From Acidovorax sp. (GTDB lineage: Bacteria; Pseudomonadota; Gammaproteobacteria; Burkholderiales; Burkholderiaceae_C): DNA of 64,000 nt. The translations under genes were made by a program, and so were the position numbers. Below are positions 47,752-55,693 of this stretch, one piece after another (within the stretch, counting starts at the first letter, position 1; every line of letters begins with the position of its first letter). The stretch is taken from NCBI GenBank assembly GCA_030692685.1, contig JAUXZO010000035.1, positions 54,951 to 118,950 of the forward strand. The letters run 5' to 3'. The notes below the pieces were generated by a model. The model did no database searches and was not told the origin of the DNA. It worked only from the letters and a program-made list of their open reading frames with translations.

Positions 47752-50349
47752 GTGACAGAAACCAATCCCACGTTCGCCGGTGTGGCCGGGCCTTGCGACG
47801 CTATGACTGTCATAGCGAAAAGCGATCAATGTGCAGCGTTGTGGCAGCGTTTGCTGGCGCAGGTGGAGGTGCACATGCAAGGGCTCGGCGCCCACCCGGC
47901 GCGCACAGTGGTGCTGGTCCCTTATGCCCAGCTTATGCCCTGGGCACAGCGCTACTGGGCTTTGCACCATACCGATGGTTTTGCGCCCCGTTTTGAAACC
48001 ACGCGCAATTGGGCCCGCCAGCTGGCTGCCTTCGTGCCTTTGGGTGACGACTTGGCGGGGGATGTGGCGCGCGACACGCTTACCGCACGCGATCTGCTTG
48101 ATCGCGCGGGTCTCGCGGCGCAACGCGACGTGTTGGCCGTGCCCCTGCAAGAGGCTGCCGTCCAGCTGGCGGTAGTTGCGGCGGCAGTTGCCCCGGCGCA
48201 GCGCGAGGCCTGGGGTTTTCAGGCACGTAGCCAGCTACCTGAGCCTGATGAAGGCTCCGCACTGCGGTTTGAAGCCGTGGTGGCCCGCATTGCGCTCGAA
48301 TGGGTGCTGGCCTCGCGCCATGCCACCGATGTATTGTTTGAGCCGGGTGTTCGCCAGTCGGTGGACGCCCTGGTGGTGCTGCAAGGCTTTCAGGTGGAGC
48401 CCCTGGCGCAGGCTCTGCAGGCCCATTGGGGCGACAAGGCAGCAGCCCTTGTGTTGCCGCCTGCCGCGACAAAGGCCCAACCCTCCGGGCACATCGCACT
48501 GCACGCCGCGCAAGACGCCGAGGACGAGGCTCAGCGTGCCGCCGCCTGCGTGTTGGCCCACGTGGTGGCGGGCCGCACGCCCGTGGCTTTGGCGGCCAAC
48601 GACCGCGCCCTCACGCGACGCATCGGGGCGCATCTGGCCAGCTGTGGCGTGGCGGTGCGGGATGAAAACGGCTGGACGCTGTCCACCACCCGGGCTGCTG
48701 CACAGCTGATGTCCGCACTCAAGGCGTGCGCGTGGAATGCGTCTGCGGATGAAGTGTTGGACTGGCTCAAACACACACGGGTCATCGAACCGGCTGTGAT
48801 CAATGGTCTGGAGCGGGCCCTGCGCAAGGCTTCGATAGCGACGTGGTCGGGCGCTGGCGGGCGCGACTGGACCGACAAGCCCGAGTTGGCAGCCTGCGTG
48901 TTGCAAGTGCAAGAGTGGCGCGAGGCCTTTCGTGCTCCGCGCCCGCTCGCGCAGTGGTTGCAGTCCCTGCGCGCCCAGTTGCTTGCCAGCGACCAGTGGT
49001 CCAAGCTCGAAGACGACGCCGCAGGAGCCCGCGTGCTGACGGCGTTGCGCCTGCAAGAGGGCCAAGAGGCCGAACTGGAGGGCTGGGAGAGCGCAGGCCA
49101 GCGCATGTCGCTGGCCGAGTTCACCCGCTGGGCCAACGAGGTGCTGGAGGCCGCGCGATATGTGCCCCCTTTGATGGGCGATGCGCCCGTTGTCGTTCTG
49201 CCCCTGCCCCAGTTGCTGGCACGTCCGTTTGCCGCCCTGGTGCTGCCCGGCTGTGATGAAAAACGCCTGCAAGCATCCCCTGAGCCGCTAGGCGATTGGA
49301 CCCAGGCGCAGCGCCAGGCTTGGGGCTTGCCCACGCGCGAATCGCTGGAAGCGGCTCAGCGCGCAGCCTGGCAACACGCGCTGCAAACACCCGCAGTGGA
49401 TGTGCTTTGGCGCACCGGCGACGAAGGCGGCGAGCCCCTGCTGGCCAGCGCACTGGTGCTGGCCTTGCACCTCTGTGGCGGCGCCACCGAGGGGGCGGAC
49501 GACCGTACCCAGCGCGCCGTGACTGCCAGCCCTACGCCCAGGCCCTTGCCCGACGGGCGGGCGCTGCCTGTGGTGCGGCTATCGTCCACCGCGTATTCCG
49601 ACCTGCGGCACTGTCCCTACCGTTTTTTTGCACTGCGCCAGCTGGGCCTGCAAGAGGCCGATGAACTGGCCGCCGAAGTGGACAAGCGCGACTTTGGCAA
49701 CTGGCTGCACGCCGTGCTGCAGCACTTTCATGAGGCCTTGCTGGCCCACCCCACCGAAGACGCAGCAGCCCGCATCGCCCGCATGGACAGCGCTGCGCAG
49801 GCCATCACGCTGGAGCAAGGCTTGGGCGAGGGTGATTTCTTGCCGTTCGCGGCAGGCTGGACACAGGTGCGCGATGGCTATCTGCGCTGGCTTGCGCAGC
49901 ACGAACAAGCCGGGGGGCACTTTCGGCAGGCAGAGTTGCAGGCCAGCCAGCCGCTCGGGGCGTTGCAGCTGGTAGGCACCATCGACCGCATCGATGCCGT
50001 CTCTTCCACCGGCGAGCCCACGCCGCTGGTCATTGACTACAAGACCGAAAACGACACCGTCACGCGCAAACGCATTGGTGCGGGGGCGGAAGACACCCAG
50101 CTTGCGTTCTACGCCGCCTTGCTCAGCCACGACACGCTGCGCGCCGCCTATGTAAATGTGGGAGAGCGCGGCGAGACGCAGATGCACGAACAGGAAGAGG
50201 TGGTGCGTCTTCGCGACCTTCTGGTCGAAGGCATCCAGCACGACTTCGCCCGCATGGCCGCAGGCGCGCCGATGCCCGCACTGGGCGAGGGCGCGGTGTG
50301 TGACTACTGTGCTGCACGCGGCCTGTGTCGCAAGGATTTCTGGGTATGA
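47752..50349 (+). CDS. addB: AddB-like PD-(D/E)XK nuclease of a RecB-type recombination complex
   Basis: Partner of the helicase that follows, for processing DNA double-strand ends. 865 residues. N-terminal inactive helicase-like part, and a C-terminal nuclease domain with GTIDRIDAV and LVIDYKTEN (D..., E/D-x-K catalytic residues near 745 and 763). Four cysteines, LRHCPYRFF plus a C-terminal CDYCAARGLC cluster, fit the 4Fe-4S clamp of AddB-type nucleases. The start GTG 47752 is uncertain; ATG 47803, inside a perfect palindrome, is an alternative. It overlaps the next start (ATGA). Confidence 0.85.
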   Translation: MTETNPTFAGVAGPCDAMTVIAKSDQCAALWQRLLAQVEVHMQGLGAHPARTVVLVPYAQLMPWAQRYWALHHTDGFAPRFETTRNWARQLAAFVPLGDDLAGDVARDTLTARDLLDRAGLAAQRDVLAVPLQEAAVQLAVVAAAVAPAQREAWGFQARSQLPEPDEGSALRFEAVVARIALEWVLASRHATDVLFEPGVRQSVDALVVLQGFQVEPLAQALQAHWGDKAAALVLPPAATKAQPSGHIALHAAQDAEDEAQRAAACVLAHVVAGRTPVALAANDRALTRRIGAHLASCGVAVRDENGWTLSTTRAAAQLMSALKACAWNASADEVLDWLKHTRVIEPAVINGLERALRKASIATWSGAGGRDWTDKPELAACVLQVQEWREAFRAPRPLAQWLQSLRAQLLASDQWSKLEDDAAGARVLTALRLQEGQEAELEGWESAGQRMSLAEFTRWANEVLEAARYVPPLMGDAPVVVLPLPQLLARPFAALVLPGCDEKRLQASPEPLGDWTQAQRQAWGLPTRESLEAAQRAAWQHALQTPAVDVLWRTGDEGGEPLLASALVLALHLCGGATEGADDRTQRAVTASPTPRPLPDGRALPVVRLSSTAYSDLRHCPYRFFALRQLGLQEADELAAEVDKRDFGNWLHAVLQHFHEALLAHPTEDAAARIARMDSAAQAITLEQGLGEGDFLPFAAGWTQVRDGYLRWLAQHEQAGGHFRQAELQASQPLGALQLVGTIDRIDAVSSTGEPTPLVIDYKTENDTVTRKRIGAGAEDTQLAFYAALLSHDTLRAAYVNVGERGETQMHEQEEVVRLRDLLVEGIQHDFARMAAGAPMPALGEGAVCDYCAARGLCRKDFWV
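47799..47817. promoter_or_regulatory. Perfect 9-bp inverted repeat at the addB start
   Basis: CGCTATGACTGTCATAGCG: arms CGCTATGAC and GTCATAGCG around a single T. It lies 47 bp after the annotated GTG start and contains the alternative ATG start. Possible operator or translation-blocking hairpin. Confidence 0.4.
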
Positions 50350-53300
50350 ACGCCGCCTACGAACACAACGGCCAGCCCGTCTCGCGCGAGGCCTTCTACG
50401 CCATCGCCTGCGACCCTGCGCGCAGCGTGGCGGTGGAGGCTTGCGCTGGCGCGGGCAAAACCTGGATGCTGGTCTCGCGCATGCTTCGCGCCTTGCTCGA
50501 CGGGGCCGCGCCGCACGAGATTCTCGCCATCACCTTCACCAAAAAGGCCGCAGGCGAAATGCGCCAGCGGCTGCAGGAATGGCTGGAGACGTTTGCCCAG
50601 GCCCCATTGGATACCTTGACTGAAGAGCTAATTGCAAGAGGAATCAGCCCCGAGCGCGCGCTGGACAAGCGCGAGGCGCTACAAAATTTATACCGCCAGA
50701 TGCTGACCAGCGGCCGCCCGGCGCAGATTCGCACCTTTCACAGCTGGTTTGCCGCGCTGCTGGGCACGGCCCCGCTGGCGCTGCTGCAGGCCCAGGGCCT
50801 GCCCGCCCACTTTGAGCTGCTCGAAGACGACGCCGAAGCAGTGCGCGAGGTGTGGGGGCCGTTCCTGCACACCGTGGCGACCGATGCCATGTTGCGGGCG
50901 GACTACGAGGCCGTCGTGGCCCGCCACGGCCGCTCGCAAACCCACAAGGCGCTGGCGGCGGCGTTGTCCAAGCGGGTTGAATTTGATTTGGCCGATGCGG
51001 CAGGGGTGGTCGATGCCTCAGTGCCACCATTTCAGGTGCATTACCCGGAGCTGGCTGCTTGCAACGAACCTTCCGATGCCCTGCGGGGTGACGCCTGTCA
51101 CGCACGCTGGCTGGCCCGCGCCAAAGCACTCGGGGCCGAGGCCAACAAGACGCCGCAAAAGGCTGCCGACGCCATCATCGACGCGCTGGCCTGTGACGAC
51201 CTGAACCAGCGCCTTGACATGCTGCGCAAGGCCATGTTCGTGGCCAAGGAAGACCGGCTGTCGAAGAACCTCGAAAAGTTTGCCGCCGCGCAAGAGGCCG
51301 AGCCCGAGCTTCAGCGCTTGTTGATTGCCCGCCGCCAGCACGAAGCCTGGCAACACCAGCAGCGCATGGCCCGCCTGGCGCGTTGCCTGATTGCTGCGTT
51401 TGCTGCCGTCAAGCACCAGCATGGCTGGGTGGACATGAACGATGTGGAGCGCACTGCCCAGGTCATGTTGGCCGACCCGATCTTGTCGGGCTGGGTGCAA
51501 GAGCGGCTGGATGCGCGCATCCGCCACCTGCTGATCGACGAGTTCCAGGACACCAACCCGCTGCAATGGCAGGCGCTGCATGCGTGGCTGTCGGGGTACG
51601 CAGGCTCTGGCGGCGGCGCCAGTGGCCAGAAGCCGCCCAGCGTGTTCATCGTGGGCGACCCCAAGCAGAGCATCTATCGCTTTCGCCGTGCCGAGCCGCA
51701 GGTGTTCATCGCCGCGCAGGCGTTTGTGCGAGATGGCCTGGGGGGCGACCTGCTCAGCTGCGACCACACCCGCCGCAATGCCACGGGCGTGATTGCCGCG
51801 GTGAACCATGTGATGGGCGCGGCCCAGGCGCAGAACGAGACGAGCGGATTTCGCGACCACACCACTGAATCGAAAGACCCCGGCGTGTTGCTGCGCTTGC
51901 CCGCCATCCTGCCGCCCGACAGCGACGGTGGCGGCGGCATCGACCCGTTCGCCTGGCGCGACAGCCTGACCGAGCCGCGCCACGAGGCCGAGGAAACCCA
52001 GCGCGTGCGCGAGTGCTCCCAGGCCGCGGCTTGGGTGGCAGAACAAATCGCCGCAGGCACCCCGCCCAACGAGGTACTGGTGCTGGCCCGCAAGCGCGAC
52101 CGCCTCTCTGCGATGCAAGACGCCCTGCGCGCCGTGCACCTGCCATGTGTGCAGCCTGAAAAAGCCGACCTGTTCGACGCGCCCGAGGTGCAGGACGTGG
52201 TGGCGCTGCTGGATGTGTTGGTGTCTACCGGGCACGACCTCTCGCTGGCCCGTGCGCTCAAGTCACCGCTGTTTGGCCTGGGCGACGAGGCCTTGGTGGC
52301 CTTGGCTGCACTGCGCCGCCAGCCAGCGCATGCGGCCAGCAGCTGGTTTGATTTGCTACAAATAAGTGAGCTGTTAGCGCAGGATAGACAAGCGCTAGGT
52401 GCCAATTTAGCTCTATATAAGAGCTGGGTAGACGCTTTTCCGCCGCACGATGCGCTCCATGCCATTTACCAGCACGCGGACGTACCGGCCCGTTTTGCCG
52501 CAGCCGCCCCGGCAGCGCAGCGCATGGCGGTACTGGCCAATCTGCGTGCCTTGCTGTCGGCGTCATTGCAGCACGACGGGGGCCGGTATCTCACGCCCTA
52601 CGCCTTTGTGCGGGCCATGAAAAAAGGCGGTGTGCGTGCCCCAGGCCGGGTGGACGCTCAGGCGGTGCGCCTGCTTACCGTGCACGGTGCCAAGGGGCTG
52701 GAGGCGCGCTGCGTGCTGCTGCTGGACACCGACACCCGCCCGCAAAAGGCCGAGACCATGGGGGTGCTGGTGGACTGGCCGGGCGAAAAGACCGAACCCG
52801 TCGGCTTCGTTTTTCTGGCCAGCGAATCGAACCCGCCGCCCAGCGCAGAAGCCGCCCTGGCCGCCGAGCAACAGGCCCGCCAACGCGAAGAGCTGAACAT
52901 GCTGTACGTGGCCATGACGCGCGCCAAGCACTGCCTGGCGTTGTCTTCTGTATTGCCCAGTGTGTCTGCGCCGGGCAGCTGGTGGAACCGCCTTGCGCCG
53001 CTGCTGGCCGATGCGCCGGTGCCCGGCGAAGCGGCCCTGGCCGACGGGGGCGAGGCGGTGGGTGTGCAAGACGGCGCACACGACCATTTCACCCTGGCCG
53101 AGTTGCCGGTGCTTCCCCCCGAATTGCGGGCCGCGCATCGGGCCGTGGACGCGGTGGCCGACGCTTTCAACCCCTTCGACGCGGCCGAGCCTGAGCCATC
53201 GCTTTCTACCCCTGCATCGCGCCTGGGCGAGGCCATGCACCAGTTGCTCGAGCAGGCCGGTGTGGCGGGCGCTCCGCTGGCCGACCTGTGTACCCACGGC

Positions 53301-53867
53301 TGGCCTGCAGCGCGCGTAGCGCGGTTGGCCCACGACTTCGACATCACCGTGGGTGCGGCACGCGCAGCCGCCCACACCGCGCAGCGCATCCTGGCGGGAG
53401 AAGGCGCCTGGGCCTGGGACGCGAACGTGGTGGACACCACCATCAACGAGGCGCCCCTGCGATTCCAGGGCCAAAGCCTGCGCATCGATCGGCTGGTGCA
53501 TTGCATCCAGCCACCCGAGCGCGCAGGCTGGTGGGTGCTGGACTACAAAAGTGCGGCCCAGCCCGAGCGCCAGCCCGCGCTGATGGCCCAGCTGCAGCGC
53601 TACCGCGAGGCGGTGATGGGACAGGCGCCGGGCGAGCGTGTGCGGGCGGCCTTCCTGACGGGGGACGGGCGCATGGTTGTGGTGCCGGGTGATGGCGCGC
53701 CTCTCATCGATGCCGAGCTGGCGAGGTCGGCCTTGGGGGCGCCGCCAGTGCGGCATACTCTCGCCCCCGCGCCGCTTGGCTCTGCGCCCACGGCAATCGC
53801 ACCGGCGCTGGCGCCAGTGGCAGAGTCGGGCCCCGCCGACGGTTCCGCGCAAGGTTCCCTGTTCTGA
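50346..53867 (+). CDS. addA: AddA-like UvrD/RecB-family helicase-nuclease
   Basis: Double-strand break repair helicase with a nuclease tail. 1173 residues: Walker A ACAGAGKT, motif Ia ITFTKKAAGEM, motif II LIDEFQDTNPLQW, motif III VGDPKQSIYRFR, motif V VRLLTVHGAKGLEA, motif VI NMLYVAMTRAK, and a C-terminal PD-(D/E)XK region ending WWVLDYKSA. Start ATG 50346 overlaps addB (ATGA). Bases about 52354-52425 carry repeat family A in frame (SELLAQDRQALGANLALY) with rare codons (CTA, ATA, TTA, AGA). Together with addB it replaces RecBCD. Confidence 0.92.
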   Translation: MNAAYEHNGQPVSREAFYAIACDPARSVAVEACAGAGKTWMLVSRMLRALLDGAAPHEILAITFTKKAAGEMRQRLQEWLETFAQAPLDTLTEELIARGISPERALDKREALQNLYRQMLTSGRPAQIRTFHSWFAALLGTAPLALLQAQGLPAHFELLEDDAEAVREVWGPFLHTVATDAMLRADYEAVVARHGRSQTHKALAAALSKRVEFDLADAAGVVDASVPPFQVHYPELAACNEPSDALRGDACHARWLARAKALGAEANKTPQKAADAIIDALACDDLNQRLDMLRKAMFVAKEDRLSKNLEKFAAAQEAEPELQRLLIARRQHEAWQHQQRMARLARCLIAAFAAVKHQHGWVDMNDVERTAQVMLADPILSGWVQERLDARIRHLLIDEFQDTNPLQWQALHAWLSGYAGSGGGASGQKPPSVFIVGDPKQSIYRFRRAEPQVFIAAQAFVRDGLGGDLLSCDHTRRNATGVIAAVNHVMGAAQAQNETSGFRDHTTESKDPGVLLRLPAILPPDSDGGGGIDPFAWRDSLTEPRHEAEETQRVRECSQAAAWVAEQIAAGTPPNEVLVLARKRDRLSAMQDALRAVHLPCVQPEKADLFDAPEVQDVVALLDVLVSTGHDLSLARALKSPLFGLGDEALVALAALRRQPAHAASSWFDLLQISELLAQDRQALGANLALYKSWVDAFPPHDALHAIYQHADVPARFAAAAPAAQRMAVLANLRALLSASLQHDGGRYLTPYAFVRAMKKGGVRAPGRVDAQAVRLLTVHGAKGLEARCVLLLDTDTRPQKAETMGVLVDWPGEKTEPVGFVFLASESNPPPSAEAALAAEQQARQREELNMLYVAMTRAKHCLALSSVLPSVSAPGSWWNRLAPLLADAPVPGEAALADGGEAVGVQDGAHDHFTLAELPVLPPELRAAHRAVDAVADAFNPFDAAEPEPSLSTPASRLGEAMHQLLEQAGVAGAPLADLCTHGWPAARVARLAHDFDITVGAARAAAHTAQRILAGEGAWAWDANVVDTTINEAPLRFQGQSLRIDRLVHCIQPPERAGWWVLDYKSAAQPERQPALMAQLQRYREAVMGQAPGERVRAAFLTGDGRMVVVPGDGAPLIDAELARSALGAPPVRHTLAPAPLGSAPTAIAPALAPVAESGPADGSAQGSLF
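52354..52425 (+). repeat. Palindromic repeat family A, copy 7, inside addA
   Basis: Reads GCTACAAATAAGTGAGCTG, TTAGCGCAGGATAGACAAGCGCTA (in parts), then GGTGCCAATTTAGCTC. It aligns with the forward family consensus over both flanks. Coding and stop-free, in the same frame relation as copy 4. Confidence 0.65.
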
Positions 53868-53881
53868 ATTGACTGTTATCG

Positions 53882-55261
53882 ATGGATCAAAAGGTTTCTC
53901 CCATGAATGCACCCACCCCCCTGGCAGCAGACGCCGCCACCTTTTTGGGCTGCGATGCCGTCATCGTGGGCGGCGGCCCCTCAGGGCTGATGGCGGCCGA
54001 GGTGCTGGCGCAGGCGGGCGTGGCCGTGCATCTGTTTGATTCCATGCCCTCGGCGGGGCGCAAGTTTTTGCTGGCGGGCAAGGGCGGGCTTAACCTGACC
54101 CATTCCGAACCCCACGCGCCTTTTGCAAGCCGCTACGTGGGGCGCCAGCCGCAGGTCGAACCACTGGTGCAAAGCTTTGGCGGGCCCGAAGTGCGCGCGT
54201 GGGCGCAGGAGCTGGGGGTGGAAACCTTTGTGGGCACATCCGGACGCGTGTTTCCGGCCGACATGAAAGCGGCGCCCCTGCTGCGCGCGTGGCTGCAGCG
54301 CCTGCGAGCGCAGGGTGTGCAGTTCCACATGCGCCACCGCTGGCTGGGTTGGGGTGAAGACGGCGCATTGCGTTTTGCGGCGCCCGCTGGTGAAGTGCAG
54401 GTGACGGCACGCGCCGTGGTGCTGGCGCTGGGCGGTGGCAGCTGGGCGCGCCTGGGGTCTGACGGTGCCTGGGTGCCCTTGCTGGCTCAGCGCGGGGTGG
54501 CCGTGGCGCCGCTGCGTGCGTCCAACTGCGGCTTTGACGTGCTGCGCTCGGACGCCCCGGCTGGCGAAACCCGCCGCGCTTTCTTGCAGGAACTGTTCGG
54601 CCGCACGCCCACCCCTGCGGTGGGGTGGACACCGCATTTCGCAGAACGTTTTGCGGGCCAGCCCTTCAAGACTGTAGCGCTCAGTTTTACCGACAGCCAA
54701 GGCCAGAGCTTTAGCCGCCGGGGCGAGTTTGTGGTCACTGCGGCGGGGGTGGAGGGCAGTTTGGTCTACGCCGTGTCGCACCTGCTGCGCGACGAGGTCG
54801 AGGCCCATGGGCACGCCACGTTCCACCTGGATCTTTTGCCGGACCACAGCCCCGAACGCGTGCTGGTGGAAGTGCGCCATCCGCGCGGGTCCCGGTCGTT
54901 GTCAAGCCACCTCAAAAGCCGCCTGGGCCTGGATGGGATCAAGGCGGGAATCCTGTACGAACACCTGGGTAAAGACGGCATGAACGACCCGGTGGCACTG
55001 TCCCACGCGATCAAGGCCTTGCCCATCACCGTGGTGGCTGCGCGCCCACTGGATGAGGCCATCAGTACCGCGGGGGGGGTCACTTTCGAAGCGCTTGACC
55101 CCCATCTCATGGCCACCGCCATGCCGGGTGTGTTTTGTGCCGGTGAAATGCTGGATTGGGAGGCGCCGACGGGCGGCTATTTGCTCACTGCCAGCATGGC
55201 CAGCGGCCGTGCGGCGGGGCAGGGCGCATTGCAGTGGCTAGGGCAGTCTGCAAAGGAGTGA
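53882..55261 (+). CDS. HI0933/TIGR03862-type FAD-binding flavoprotein
   Basis: 459-residue predicted NAD(P)/FAD oxidoreductase of unknown substrate. N-terminal dinucleotide-binding motif VIVGGGPSGLMAAEVLAQAG, then the family's GRKFLLAGKGGLNLTHSE, FVGTSGRVFPADMKA, ALGGGSWARLGSDGAW, and the C-terminal FAD contact GVFCAGEMLDWEAPTGGYLL. The N-terminus is uncertain: ATG 53882 or ATG 53903, the latter with AAGG upstream. Likely reads as a lone gene after addA. Confidence 0.85.
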   Translation: MDQKVSPMNAPTPLAADAATFLGCDAVIVGGGPSGLMAAEVLAQAGVAVHLFDSMPSAGRKFLLAGKGGLNLTHSEPHAPFASRYVGRQPQVEPLVQSFGGPEVRAWAQELGVETFVGTSGRVFPADMKAAPLLRAWLQRLRAQGVQFHMRHRWLGWGEDGALRFAAPAGEVQVTARAVVLALGGGSWARLGSDGAWVPLLAQRGVAVAPLRASNCGFDVLRSDAPAGETRRAFLQELFGRTPTPAVGWTPHFAERFAGQPFKTVALSFTDSQGQSFSRRGEFVVTAAGVEGSLVYAVSHLLRDEVEAHGHATFHLDLLPDHSPERVLVEVRHPRGSRSLSSHLKSRLGLDGIKAGILYEHLGKDGMNDPVALSHAIKALPITVVAARPLDEAISTAGGVTFEALDPHLMATAMPGVFCAGEMLDWEAPTGGYLLTASMASGRAAGQGALQWLGQSAKE

Positions 55262-55504
55262 CCCCAAGGGGCCTCTGTCTTTGTAAGTACACAAACCGCT
55301 CACGCTGAGCGCGTCAAAGCGCTTGTTGGGCTTCGGAGAGCTCAGCAAGAGCGGTTTTGCATAACTGACCAGGCATTTGCAGGCCCCAGCGCTGTGGGGA
55401 GCCTGGCGCGCGGGCGTTTGGCGCTCAACAGGCTTGCCATGGCACGCTGCGAAAAACACGGAAGGGGAGGGTTTTGCGCAGGTGCGCAAAAAAGAAGAAG
55501 TTGA

Positions 55505-55602
55505 CGAGCCTTACCCCCGGCACTGACTCCACAGTTAGGGCTGCTTGGTTCCCCACCTGACCCGGTTGGCCGCTTCACCATGCGGGGAGGCCCGTCGAGG
55601 CT
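55505..55602 (-). ncRNA. ffs: Signal recognition particle RNA (4.5S RNA)
   Basis: On the minus strand the apical domain reads CGGGTCAGGTGGGGAACC then AAGCAGCCC. This is the bacterial SRP hairpin with the symmetric loop TCAG...AGCAG, a GGAA tetraloop closed by GG/CC, and flanking GGG/CCC. Terminal arms AGCCT (55602-55598) and AGGCT (55511-55507) pair, as do CCCCGCA and TGC-CGGGG. The length is about 96-98 nt, as expected. TACAAT at 55609-55604 is the -10, and a T-rich tract (TTCTTCTTTTTT) follows. Location beside dnaX is typical. In E. coli the closing pairs of the tetraloop are CC/GG, here reversed, a compensatory change. Confidence 0.9.
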
Positions 55603-55693
55603 GATTGTACGACGGATGCGGGCGCACTTTTCTGAACCGCCCCTTGCCCGAGACGTTGAAAGGACACCCGGCCTAGCCCGTAGAATCTGGCGA

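Noticed and set aside
47740..47760. PhoB-like site between trxA and addB (minus strand CTGTCAC N4 CCCTGAC)
   Set aside because: Only one half-site matches; the second is poor and neither gene is a known phosphate-response gene.
50626..50700. Possible further copy of repeat family A inside addA
   Set aside because: An AT-rich patch with GCGCT and CAAGCG pieces is present, but the two flanks do not align with the consensus in order.
55262..55504. Search of the gap before ffs for a tRNA or further small RNA
   Set aside because: No cloverleaf or known small RNA pattern. An inverted repeat TTTTGCGCA/TGCGCAAAA near 55474-55493 lacks the T-run placement of a terminator.
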